Positions 1 through 7,339 of a DNA stretch of 64,000 bases are shown piece after piece. The translations under genes and the position numbers were made by a program. The notes under the pieces were generated by a model. That model saw only the letters and a list, made by a program, of their open reading frames with translations. It searched no databases and was not told the origin of the DNA. This DNA comes from Gammaproteobacteria bacterium. GTDB lineage: Bacteria > Pseudomonadota > Gammaproteobacteria > Acidiferrobacterales > Sulfurifustaceae. Every line of letters starts with the position of its first letter. Position 1 is the first letter of the stretch. The DNA is taken from NCBI GenBank assembly GCA_016199745.1, contig JACQFZ010000013.1, positions 1 through 64,000 on the forward strand. Direction: 5' to 3'.

Positions 1-2
1 AG

Positions 3-1070
3 GAAGTCCTGATTCCAAAGAAAAGCGGTGGTCAACGCCCGCTCGGGATTCCAACGGTCTCGGATCGTATCGCCCAGACCGTCGTAAAACTCGTGCTCGA
101 ACCCGAACTGGAACCTCACTTCCATGAGCACTCCTACGGGTACCGTCCGGGTAAGTCAGCCCATCAAGCAATCGGCGTCACCCGCGAGCGTTGCTGGCGG
201 CACGATTGGGTGCTGGAGTTCGACATCCGGGGGTTGTTCGACAACATTGACCACGGCCTTCTGATGAAAGCGGTTCGGCATCACACGACCTGCAGATGGA
301 TCCTGCTCTACATCGAACGCTGGCTAACGGTGCCGGTGCAACAGGAAAACGGGGAACTACGCCATCGAGAGAAAGGCACCCCGCAGGGCGGAGTCATCTC
401 GCCGTTGCTGGCGAATCTCTTCCTGCACTACACCTTCGATCGATGGATGACGAGGCATTGTCCCCGCATACCCTTCTGCCGGTACGCCGATGACGGACTG
501 ATCCATTGCCGCAGTCTCAGGCAGGCGCGTTACCTTAGAGAAAGGTTGGCGCAACGGCTAACGGAATGCGGATTGGAACTTCATCCCGATAAGACACGGA
601 TCGTCTACTGCAAGGACATTCATCGACAGCAAAAGTACGAACACATCCAATTCGACTTCCTGGGATACACCTTCCGTCCGAGGTTCAGTAAAGATCGGTA
701 TGGTCGTCTCTTCACCACCTTCACGCCTGCAATCAGTCCGGCCGCCGCGAAAGCGTTGCGCCAGGAGATTCGGGGGTGGCGGTTGCAATTGAAAAGCGAC
801 AAATCGATCGACGACCTCTCGCGGATGTTCAGCCCCATGATCTCGGGATGGATGAACTACTACTGTCGATTCCGCGCCTCGGTCTTCTACCGCGTGGCAA
901 AACATATCAACCGTGCGCTGGTCCGATGGGCCATGCGTAAGTTCAAAAGACTGCAAGGTCACAAACGTCGGGCAGACCAATGGGTTGCGCGCATCATGCG
1001 CCAACGACCCAATCTCTTCCCGCACTGGCGTTCGTCTTGCAGTCGCGGCTCGATGATGGGAGCCGGATGA
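3..1070 (+). CDS. ltrA: Group II intron reverse transcriptase/maturase, 5' end outside the window
   Basis: Intron-encoded protein that binds its own intron RNA for splicing and copies it at new DNA sites. The frame is open from base 3 and already reads reverse-transcriptase sequence (PKKSGGQRPLGIPT), so the N-terminus lies upstream. The GTG at 93 is internal, not the start. Visible are SYGYRPGKSAHQAI, the GTPQGGVISPLLANLFLHY block and the catalytic YADD (CRYADDGLIHC). A maturase (GIIM) domain around SGWMNYYCRF follows. It ends shortly after the maturase domain, so no HNH endonuclease domain is present. The stop codon lies inside intron domain V. The intron sits in an IS3-family transposase gene. 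Confidence 0.93.
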   Translation, partial: EVLIPKKSGGQRPLGIPTVSDRIAQTVVKLVLEPELEPHFHEHSYGYRPGKSAHQAIGVTRERCWRHDWVLEFDIRGLFDNIDHGLLMKAVRHHTTCRWILLYIERWLTVPVQQENGELRHREKGTPQGGVISPLLANLFLHYTFDRWMTRHCPRIPFCRYADDGLIHCRSLRQARYLRERLAQRLTECGLELHPDKTRIVYCKDIHRQQKYEHIQFDFLGYTFRPRFSKDRYGRLFTTFTPAISPAAAKALRQEIRGWRLQLKSDKSIDDLSRMFSPMISGWMNYYCRFRASVFYRVAKHINRALVRWAMRKFKRLQGHKRRADQWVARIMRQRPNLFPHWRSSCSRGSMMGAG

Positions 1071-1134
1071 ACCGAGAGGTTCACGTCCGGTTCTGCGAGG
1101 GCCTGGGGGTGAGATTCCCCCGGGCTACTCACCC
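1060..1134 (+). ncRNA. Group II intron RNA, domains V and VI and 3' end
   Basis: Domain V is visible at 1060-1093 as a 34-nt hairpin. GAGCCGGATG pairs with CGTCCGGTTC around the GAGA-capped inner stem AACC/GGTT. It is followed at about 1097-1126 by a domain VI hairpin (GCCTGGGGG paired with CCCCCGGGC). The 3' splice junction should fall near 1130-1134, because transposase coding sequence resumes at once. The exact junction cannot be fixed without the uninterrupted target. Confidence 0.8.
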
Positions 1135-1744
1135 GTATCTGCCAGGCCCCATCGCCGGCATGTTCTTCTTCCTCCACCTCATGCTCGATGTGTACTCGCG
1201 CAAGATCGTGGCGCACGAGGTGCACGACGCCGAGTCGGCGGAACACGCGGCGCGCTTGATCGAGCAGGCCGTGCGCCGCGAAGGTGTTCCCCACGGCGTG
1301 CTCGTGGTGCACCAGGACAACGGCAGCCCCATGAAGGGTTCGACCTACCTCGCGAAACTCGCCGACCTCGGGATCAAACCGTCGTATAGTCGCCCCGGCG
1401 TCAGTGACGACAATGCCTACGCTGAGAGCTTGTTCCGCACCTGCAAATACCGGCCCGAGTTCCCGGGTGCGTTTGCGACACTCGATGAAGCGCAACAGTG
1501 GATGCTTCGCTTCACGCGCTGGTACAACCACGAACACAAACACCGCAACCTAAAGTTCGTGAGTCCAGCGCAACGTCACCGCGGAGACGACGCTGCCATC
1601 TTTGCCAAGCGTGTGACGGTCTACGAGCAAGCACGCGCGAAACAGCCGGCGCGTTGGCGCGGACATATCCGAAACTGGTCACTGCCGAACGAAGTGTGGT
1701 TGAACCGCCCCGCTGAAGAAAACGTGTTGCGCGAGGCGGCGTAA
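1131..1744 (+). pseudogene. IS3-family transposase OrfB, 3' exon, interrupted by the group II intron
   Basis: Integrase-core (rve) transposase fragment. It starts at YLPGPIAGMFFFLHL, which in IS3 transposases directly follows the first catalytic Asp (WDIT). The intron therefore split the gene just after that residue. The second Asp (HQDNGSPMKG) and the Glu (DDNAYAESLFRT) are in this exon. The C-terminal part (RWYNHEHKH, then SPAQRHRG) looks intact to the stop. Upstream in the same frame, codons run through the intron 3' end, so any longer ORF call is an artefact. Precise intron splicing could restore the mRNA, but the 5' exon is outside the window. Confidence 0.85.
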
Positions 1745-1746
1745 AA

Positions 1747-1771
1747 AGTTGAGGCGACAACTATGTTGACA
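1747..1771 (+). repeat. Probable right terminal inverted repeat of the IS3-family element
   Basis: Just after the transposase stop, the sequence ends in GACAACTATGTTGACA. Read from the other strand it begins TGTCAACATAGTTGTC, the TG-starting end typical of IS3-family elements. The left end is not in the window, so the match cannot be confirmed. Confidence 0.5.
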
Positions 1772-1883
1772 GCCGCCGAAATGAAGAATTGCCAAGAATT
1801 CACAGGAAGCTGGAAAAGTTCTTGCGTCGTTGAAAGGCACTCAACAACGCTGCTTCATTGATACGTACCCAGAGACCACGATA

Positions 1884-2399
1884 ATGACCGTACGCATGTT
1901 GGCACGTTACAACGCATGGGCGAACGCGCTTATGTTTGATGCCGTTGCACAGCTTCCTGATGGTGAAGCGACAAAGGAGCGTCGTTCTCTGTTTAGGGAC
2001 ATGGTTCACACGCTTAATCACAACTATGTCGTTTCGTTGATTTGGCGTGCCCATCTCGAAGGACGTGTGCACAGTTTTGTGGCACGCAATACTGAAAGTT
2101 ATCCACCTCTAAACGAGTTATGGCATGCACAGCGAGCTATCGATGCGTGGTACATCGCGTCGTACGATGGTTTTTCGGAAACTGCACTAGCGGAACCAGT
2201 GAGCTTTACGCTTGTCGGTGGAAACACAGGCGTTATGACGCGTGCAGAAATCCTGCTTCACGTGCTTAATCATACGACCTATCACCACGGCTATGTCGCT
2301 GATATGTTCTATCAAGTGCCGGCTTGCCCGCCAACAACGGATTTGCCGGTGTTCCTTAGAGAAAATCGAGCAAGTCTCGGTTTGGGTACACAGATATGA
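1884..2399 (+). CDS. DinB family protein (putative metal-dependent four-helix hydrolase fold)
   Basis: The 171-residue product reads as a DinB/DUF664 four-helix-bundle protein: it starts MTVRMLARYNAWAN, the usual first helix. Two His-bearing helices (HTLNHNYVV and HTTYHHGYVADMF) would supply the metal triad. An upstream in-frame ATG at 1830 adds 18 residues without family similarity, so 1884 is preferred. The enzymatic role of such proteins is often unknown; several use thiol cofactors. It stands alone about 110 bp downstream of the IS end and is AT-richer than the core genes, which suggests acquisition. Confidence 0.8.
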   Translation: MTVRMLARYNAWANALMFDAVAQLPDGEATKERRSLFRDMVHTLNHNYVVSLIWRAHLEGRVHSFVARNTESYPPLNELWHAQRAIDAWYIASYDGFSETALAEPVSFTLVGGNTGVMTRAEILLHVLNHTTYHHGYVADMFYQVPACPPTTDLPVFLRENRASLGLGTQI

Positions 2400-2523
2400 G
2401 CTTCTCTGGACTCAATTGCCGAAACAAGCGCCTAGTAACGTAACAAGCAAGTAAACTCGCAAAGAAAGCCGTGGAGATGGGGTACGATCCCAAGTCGTAT
2501 AAAAAATAATGCAAGGTGCGAAT

Positions 2524-2922
2524 ATGAAAAACACCCTCTTAAGTTTTTGCTTGTCGATCATTTTAATCGGTTGCGTATCAATAGATGCCACAAAGGCTGT
2601 TGGTCTTAGCGGGAAGGAGATTTGTATCATTGACAACCCTAACGTTCGCCAAGACCTTAGAGGCGCCTACGAAAGAAGAATTCAAGCAAAGGGATATAAA
2701 ACACAAATAATAAAAGAAGCTTCAGCCTGCCCAATCACTTCTACATATACCGCTACATACGGTAACCACTGGGGGCTGTATTTAGCCACGTCCGAACTGA
2801 AGATCTTTAACGGAGGCGCATTAATAGGGCAAGTGCGCTATAAGGCGCCTTACGCCAGCCCAGAAAAACACGGACGAGTTGAAAACAAAATTGAGTCTAT
2901 GGTTGATCAACTACTTCCATAA
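2524..2922 (+). CDS. Small Sbal_3080-like lipoprotein
   Basis: The 132-residue product begins with a short lipoprotein signal (MKNTLLSFCLSIILIGC), with LIGC as lipobox and Cys17 as the lipidated residue. The mature part has KEICIIDNPNVR, CPITSTYTATYGNHWGLYLA and a C-terminal IESMVDQLLP, which resembles the Sbal_3080 family as I recall it. The function is unknown; it is probably membrane-anchored in the periplasm. The ATG at 2524 is chosen over 2509 because the signal peptide starts there. Base composition is clearly AT-rich. Confidence 0.75.
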   Translation: MKNTLLSFCLSIILIGCVSIDATKAVGLSGKEICIIDNPNVRQDLRGAYERRIQAKGYKTQIIKEASACPITSTYTATYGNHWGLYLATSELKIFNGGALIGQVRYKAPYASPEKHGRVENKIESMVDQLLP

Positions 2923-3026
2923 TAAATTGCGTGCGTCAATAAGATCCTTGAAGTTAACTCAGTGTTCAGCGGACTGATTAGCAATACTTTAGCGGCCGGC
3001 GCCTTATACGTTAAGAACTATCAAAC

Positions 3027-3671
3027 ATGTATATACCAAAACAGTTCGAACAACCCAAAGTCGAAGTAATGCACGAGCTGATCCGTGCTCGCCCACTCGC
3101 CACGCTAGTCACGCTCTCATCTAACGGACTTAACGCAAACCATATTCCGTTGCATTTATTCCCGGAACCTTCGCCTTTCGGTACGTTGCAAGGTCATGTC
3201 GCTCGCGCAAATCCGGTGTGGGCCGATTTTGCGAGTAACGTTGAAACCTTGGCAATATTCCATGGCCCGGATACCTACATAACGCCTTCTTGGTATGCGA
3301 CGAAGAAAGAAACCGGCAAAGTCGTGCCGACTTGGAACTACGTAGTAGTTCACGCTTATGGTTCATTGCGTGTCGTCGATGACGCTGCATGGTTGCGGGA
3401 TCGACTGGAAGCGCTAACGGCCCATAACGAAGCGTCGTTCCCGAAGCCTTGGAAAGTAACGGACGCACCTCACGAATATACAGAGAAACTGATTGGCTCC
3501 ATCGTAGGAATCGAGATCGTTATTACCAAGCTTTGCGGCAAGTGGAAAGTGAGCCAGAACCAACCGACACAGAATCAGGCGACCGTCGTTCAAGGATTGG
3601 AAGCGAGCGGAACAGAAGAGAGCTCAGTGATGGCAAAACTAGTTGCGGCCGCCGCAAAAGATGTTGGCTGA
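3027..3671 (+). CDS. PaiB-like FMN-binding family protein
   Basis: 214 residues, the usual length for the PaiB/FMN-binding negative transcriptional regulator family. The N-terminus MYIPKQFEQP and RARPLATLVTLSSNGL, then HGPDTYITPSWYATK and VPTWNYVVVHAYGSL, are family landmarks of the split-barrel flavin fold. In Bacillus PaiB is linked to repression of sporulation and protease genes; in proteobacteria the role is unclear. The C-terminal tail after GKWKVSQNQ is intact. It is a single gene, not in an operon. Confidence 0.88.
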   Translation: MYIPKQFEQPKVEVMHELIRARPLATLVTLSSNGLNANHIPLHLFPEPSPFGTLQGHVARANPVWADFASNVETLAIFHGPDTYITPSWYATKKETGKVVPTWNYVVVHAYGSLRVVDDAAWLRDRLEALTAHNEASFPKPWKVTDAPHEYTEKLIGSIVGIEIVITKLCGKWKVSQNQPTQNQATVVQGLEASGTEESSVMAKLVAAAAKDVG

Positions 3672-3678
3672 CATTGCG

Positions 3679-3757
3679 ATCTAGCGAACTTCTTTAGACG
3701 TTGCGGCGCTTCGTGATTCGGATCGCGGCCAACGTCGCTGACTTCAGCATTAGGCAT
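3679..3757 (+). repeat. Imperfect palindrome, weakly attC-like
   Basis: Between the PaiB-like gene and the next ORF, GACGTTGCGGCGC is roughly mirrored by GCGGCCAACGTCGC, and the unit ends in GCATTAGGC. This recalls the paired arms and right core (GTTRRRY) of an integron attC site. However, the core has A in place of the invariant G, so the assignment is doubtful. A second GCATTAGGC-ended palindrome lies near 9410-9462. Confidence 0.2.
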
Positions 3758-3796
3758 GGACTGTTATGCCGTCACAAAAAAAATTTAACGAAAGAG

Positions 3797-3985
3797 TTGT
3801 CCCATGCATTTCTTCTCGCGCTGCTGTTAATCTGTTTTCCACAATCCCAACTATTTGCGAACGGTTCCCGAATGCCAGCATTTGATCCGATGTGGAGTGT
3901 AGTCAGCTTCTTCCGCATGCTTGGACTGGAATTGACTAGCCAATTTAATAACGAGTTGACGCGTTTGCCCCGAGGCGCAAGTTGA
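3797..3985 (+). CDS. Hypothetical small secreted or membrane protein
   Basis: Not recognised. The frame opens at 3701, but no ATG precedes the hydrophobic stretch LSHAFLLALLLICF. The TTG at 3797, shortly after a purine-rich AACGAAAGAG, is the most plausible start and gives 62 residues beginning with a signal-like segment. The rest (MWSVVSFFRMLGLEL, then NNELTRLPRGAS) has no known motif. Its stop overlaps the ATG of the DUF3995 gene, so the two are probably translated together. Confidence 0.4.
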   Translation: MSHAFLLALLLICFPQSQLFANGSRMPAFDPMWSVVSFFRMLGLELTSQFNNELTRLPRGAS

Positions 3986-4425
3986 TGGCTGCCGGGGAGT
4001 TCGTGATCGCCATCGCTTGTGTTGTCGTTCTGGCCATAGCGGCTGCATTTCATTTTTATTGGGGACTGGGTGGAAAAATTGGGTTAGTGGTGTCCTTGCC
4101 TCAGCGGGAAGGCGGCCAGCCGACCATTAAACCTGGAACATTTGCCACTCATACCGTCGGCTTTGCACTTGTAGTGGCCATATTAATCGTCCTTGCTTAT
4201 GTCGGTCTCATGGCATCACCGTTGCCATTCGGTTGGCTGCGAGGCGGAGTCGCTCTCTTGGCTTTTGTCTTTACAGCACGTGCACTGAGTTGGCACAAAT
4301 ACGCAGGCCTTTTCAAAAAGGTGCGCAATACACGATTCGGCAAATATGACACGTGGCTCTATAGCCCTTTGTGTTTGTTCCTTGGCGTGGCATCGTTCTT
4401 CTTGCTCATCAAAGGCACTAACTAA
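3985..4425 (+). CDS. DUF3995 domain integral membrane protein
   Basis: 146 residues with four hydrophobic spans: near the N-terminus (FVIAIACVVVLAIAAAFHFYW), then VGFALVVAILIVLAYVGLM, GVALLAFVFTA and LCLFLGVASFFLL. The FHFYWGLGG motif in the first span and the later PGTFATHTVGFA fit DUF3995. The function is unknown. The start ATG at 3985 overlaps the preceding stop, and its own stop overlaps the ATG of the following FosA-like fragment, so the genes form a tight unit. Confidence 0.72.
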   Translation: MAAGEFVIAIACVVVLAIAAAFHFYWGLGGKIGLVVSLPQREGGQPTIKPGTFATHTVGFALVVAILIVLAYVGLMASPLPFGWLRGGVALLAFVFTARALSWHKYAGLFKKVRNTRFGKYDTWLYSPLCLFLGVASFFLLIKGTN

Positions 4426-4673
4426 TGGCACATAAGGTCTCTAGCGCTGATCTTTCAATTTACGAAAAAAATTTAAAAGCGCTCGGAGTCGAAATCAAAC
4501 CGCCGAGAAACCGAGTGGACGGCGAAGGCGAGTCACTTTACTTTTACGACTTCGACAATCACCTGTTCGAGTTACATACCGGAACACTCGAACAACGGCT
4601 CGCACGATATTCTGAGGGAGAAAGCAATGGCACAAGTAAAAGTCTATGGATTGAAGTCAGTCCTGACTCGTAG
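4425..4673 (+). pseudogene. C-terminal fragment of a FosA/glyoxalase (VOC) family protein
   Basis: 82 residues matching only the last part of fosfomycin-resistance-type VOC enzymes: LKALGVEIKPPRN, then GESLYFYDFDNHLFELHTG and LEQRLARY. The Glu in FELHTG is the usual metal ligand of the second module. The first module with its His ligand is missing, so this is probably a remnant, although it begins with an ATG directly after the DUF3995 stop. The end overlaps the tautomerase start by 47 bp. Confidence 0.65.
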
Positions 4674-5016
4674 AATAGAACCGCTATCAAACGCCATCCA
4701 CGCTTCTATTATGGAGGCCTTGCAATACCCAAAAGATAAAAAATTTCACAGGTTCATCGGTCTTGAGCCGGGCGAATTTATGTTTCCGTCCGACAGGAGC
4801 GAGAATTACACCATTATCGAAATTTCGATGTTCCAAGGCCGGTCCGTCGAAGCAAAGAAAGCGCTTATCCGGCTGCTTTTTTCGAATATAGAAAACCAAG
4901 CGCAGATTATGCCTGGCGATCTCGAAATCACCATTTACGAAACACCAAAAGAAAACTGGGGTATCCGAGGCGTTCCAGGTGATGAACTTTCACTAAGTTA
5001 CAAGATCAATGTATGA
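4627..5016 (+). CDS. Tautomerase superfamily protein without Pro-1
   Basis: 129 residues. IHASIMEALQYPKDKKFHRF, YTIIEISMFQGRSVEAKKAL and YETPKENWGIRGVPGDELSL are typical of the tautomerase_2-type group. A GAGGGAG ribosome-binding site lies just before the ATG. Classical 4-oxalocrotonate tautomerases use an N-terminal Pro as general base; here the residue after Met is Ala (MAQVKVYGL), so catalysis by the classical route is unlikely. It starts inside the FosA-like fragment. Confidence 0.82.
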   Translation: MAQVKVYGLKSVLTRRIEPLSNAIHASIMEALQYPKDKKFHRFIGLEPGEFMFPSDRSENYTIIEISMFQGRSVEAKKALIRLLFSNIENQAQIMPGDLEITIYETPKENWGIRGVPGDELSLSYKINV

Positions 5017-5430
5017 AATATAAAGGAAGATGGTTCTCCACTTTTTCAATATAAAGCAACCTGGAGTGCCAAGCATCTGAATGAAGGGCGCATGATCGTG
5101 GATGACTTCAAGGCATATGCGCCAACGGGGCAGGCGATCTCGTCCTATGTCACCCTGAGAACCTATTCAGAAGCTACCCGCCGCTGGGAGATGACTGGTC
5201 TGGCAGCACTTCAACCGGCTATGAACTCGCAATGGTATGGCGAGTGGAAGGATGGCGAAATGTTGTTAGATGCTGCCGGGAAGGATCCGGCGGGTAACAG
5301 TGTCAGAACCAAAATACGTTTCTTTAATATCGCTAAGAACAGTTTCAGCTGGGAGAGCGACATCAGCAGAGACGAAGGAAAAACATGGGTTAAGACAGCC
5401 GCGCTGTTCGCGTCCAGGGCAGCACGATAG
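5017..5430 (+). pseudogene. 5'-truncated DUF1579-like gene
   Basis: The frame is open right after the tautomerase stop and reads LFQYKATWSAKHLNEGRM before the first ATG (5092). These residues look like family sequence, so the gene has lost its 5' part rather than starting at 5092. The remainder (YVTLRTYSEATRRWEMTGL, YGEWKDGEMLL, FSWESDISRDEGKTWV) resembles DUF1579-type proteins. It is probably a non-functional remnant, although translation from 5092 (112 residues) is possible. Confidence 0.55.
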
Positions 5431-5490
5431 CTTAGTCACCGATCGAACGCTGTAAAAGCGGCGCCGGTAACTGGCGTTAGTTTTAATCGC

Positions 5491-5643
5491 ATGAATCCCT
5501 CCAACCACACAGTGCTCATTGCCGGCGGAGCGATTGGAATAGGTTTCGCTATTGCCAAAAAGTTTCACGCTGCTGGCAACCGAGTCGCCTGGCGGGATTC
5601 ATCATGTGTATCGTGTGGGACCATAATCCAATGGGCGAGATGA
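5491..5643 (+). pseudogene. N-terminal fragment of a short-chain dehydrogenase
   Basis: A 50-codon ORF beginning MNPSNHTVLIAGGAIGIGFA, the first beta strand and glycine-rich NAD(P)-binding loop (GGxxGIG) of an SDR enzyme. It continues AKKFHAAGNRV and then diverges to unrelated sequence and a stop. The catalytic YxxxK part is absent. This is a broken gene. Confidence 0.6.
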
Positions 5644-5693
5644 AGGATGAAACGGAATAGTCCATTGAACCAGAACCTCGGAGCAGAATCGCG

Positions 5694-6035
5694 ATGAACC
5701 CGACCAAATCACCTGCAGGCTACATTGCAACGAAGCACGAATGGGCACAGCGTCTTGCCGCCACCCCTAAACCCGACTGGTTGGTGGCGTTCGACAACAC
5801 CGATTGCTTGGTGGAATATTGGGCACCGCGGGATCCCGACACGCAGGAGCCGCACGATCGCGACGAGGTTTACGTCATTATCGCCGGCGATGCCGATTTC
5901 GATATGAACGGTCAACGTCGTGCCGTTGTCGATGGCGATTTGATTTTCGTGCCAGCAGGAATGCCGCATCGTTTCGTTAGATTTAGTGCTGATCTCGCGA
6001 TGTGGGTCGTCTTTTTTGGACCTGTTCGAAAATAG
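5694..6035 (+). CDS. Cupin domain protein
   Basis: 113 residues forming one small beta barrel. Cupin motif 1 appears as EPHDRDEVYVIIAGDADF (His and Glu ligands) and motif 2 as GDLIFVPAGMPHRF (final His ligand). Single-domain cupins of this size bind a metal and may act as dioxygenases, isomerases or sensors; the substrate cannot be told. It is followed by a GNAT gene starting 5 bp downstream, so the two may be cotranscribed. Confidence 0.85.
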   Translation: MNPTKSPAGYIATKHEWAQRLAATPKPDWLVAFDNTDCLVEYWAPRDPDTQEPHDRDEVYVIIAGDADFDMNGQRRAVVDGDLIFVPAGMPHRFVRFSADLAMWVVFFGPVRK

Positions 6036-6039
6036 CTTC

Positions 6040-6501
6040 ATGCAGATACTTAATCTTAAAGATGAACCACAGCACCTCCCAATGTTGGGTGCGTGGCATC
6101 ACAGCCAATGGTCGTATCTCAATCCGCAAGGCAGTCTTGAGCAACGGTTCGAAAAGATGAAGTTGCACTTAGACGCGGAACTTATCCCGAGCACCTTCAT
6201 TGCTAAAGACGGAATGCTCTTGGGTTCCGCTTCCATAATCGCTCAGGATATGGACACCAAATCTGAGCTGACGCCTTGGCTAGCGAGCGTCTTTGTTACG
6301 CCAGAACACCGGAATAGGGGCACTGGCGACGAACTAGTAAAGCACGTTATGCAAAGAGCTAAGGAAGCGAAGGTCGAGACGCTCTATCTATTCACGCCCG
6401 ATCGCGAAGCGTTTTATCAAAAATTGGAGTGGCGCCTATTTTCTAAAGAAAATTATCGTGGGCACTGGGTAACCGTTATGCACGTCAAATTCAATGACTG
6501 A
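6040..6501 (+). CDS. GNAT family N-acetyltransferase
   Basis: 153 residues. Motif A of the acetyl-CoA site is VFVTPEHRNRGTGDELVKHV, with the pyrophosphate-binding RxxGTG. LFTPDREAFYQKLEW is the usual motif B region. An in-frame ATG at 5986 lies inside the cupin gene, so 6040 is preferred. The acceptor is unknown. The stop codon lies inside the 11-bp target duplication of the MITE that follows, so the insertion just missed disrupting the gene. Confidence 0.88.
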   Translation: MQILNLKDEPQHLPMLGAWHHSQWSYLNPQGSLEQRFEKMKLHLDAELIPSTFIAKDGMLLGSASIIAQDMDTKSELTPWLASVFVTPEHRNRGTGDELVKHVMQRAKEAKVETLYLFTPDREAFYQKLEWRLFSKENYRGHWVTVMHVKFND

Positions 6502-6504
6502 GTC

Positions 6505-6635
6505 GAATGGCACTTACTTAACTTGACTATGTTACTAAACTGACCTACCCCGAACTTATTAGCAGGTCCCTTCCCCTTCAGGGGGAGGGAGTGGCGGCGG
6601 ATGCGTTCGGTTTTTGCTTTGAGTAAGTGCCATTC
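6505..6635. mobile_element. 131-bp MITE with 14-bp terminal inverted repeats and 11-bp target duplication
   Basis: Both ends read inward as GAATGGCACTTACT, giving perfect 14-bp inverted repeats. The element is flanked on each side by ATGACTGAGTC (6494-6504 and 6636-6646), an 11-bp direct repeat typical of a target site duplication. No coding capacity is visible. The interior carries a copy of the C/G-rich hairpin (6566-6590) that recurs through the window. Target duplications of 9-12 bp are usual for IS4-type transposases, so one of these may mobilise it. Confidence 0.8.
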
Positions 6636-6690
6636 ATGACTGAGTCCTTTCGGTGGCAAGCAACGCGAGTTCTCCATTTGTCGAGCAACA

Positions 6691-7041
6691 TTACTTTGCC
6701 TTTCGCAAGGCGCGCTTCTTTGCGCGCCGTTCCTTGAGTGCGAGCGTGTCACCCGGCGGAATGCTTTGGCGGATGCCGATTATCTGCATCGTCATATCCT
6801 CCTCTCGCAAACTGAATGAATCCGTTGGTACATTGATGGCACCAATCGTAAGCTGCGGATCGGGCAAACGACCTTCGTAGACCGCGCGTTCGGAAGCAGC
6901 GGCAACATTCGTGCGGTGATGAGATAACAACGGCGCGTTGATGACGGCGAGCTGTTCAGCACGTTCGAGCGTGAGCGTTTCTGCCGCCGGCAGTGCCGAC
7001 GACACGACGAACAGGATCAAGCAAATACGATTCTTTGGCAA
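6691..7041 (-). pseudogene. N-terminal fragment of a TolC-family outer membrane efflux protein
   Basis: About 116 codons. A signal-like stretch RICLILFVVSSALPAAE is followed by TLERAEQLAVINAPLL, SERAVYEGRLPDPQLTIGAINVP and IGIRQSIPPGDTLALKERRA. This is the start of CzcC/CusC-like metal-efflux outer membrane proteins, normally over 400 residues. It stops early, close to the MITE insertion. A TTG at 7041 is the likely original start. The gene is clearly broken. Confidence 0.7.
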
Positions 7042-7339
7042 CGGCGGTGAGCTGGCCCAGAGCGTTAGGGGATAACATTCTGGGGACACGGGCGATGATT
7101 CTTCGGACCACGACGGCTTTTTTGAACCTAAGCCGTGGTTCATGCAACCAACAACTATACGGGTTATTCAACGTCAGACAGCGGCGACTAGAGCGTACTA
7201 GCGACGCGTATTGCGCCGTATTTGTTGGAACAAATCCTTTAAACGCTGATCTAGGAAGAGGGATGCCTAACACGGCGCTCTATCAAGACGGCCAAAAAAA
7301 TGTGGAGCAAAAAACATGTCAACAAAATCAAACGGTCCT

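Noticed and set aside
980-1744. A single 254-residue ORF covering intron 3' end and transposase
   Set aside because: Codons before about 1131 are group II intron RNA (domains V and VI) read by chance in frame; only the later part is transposase.
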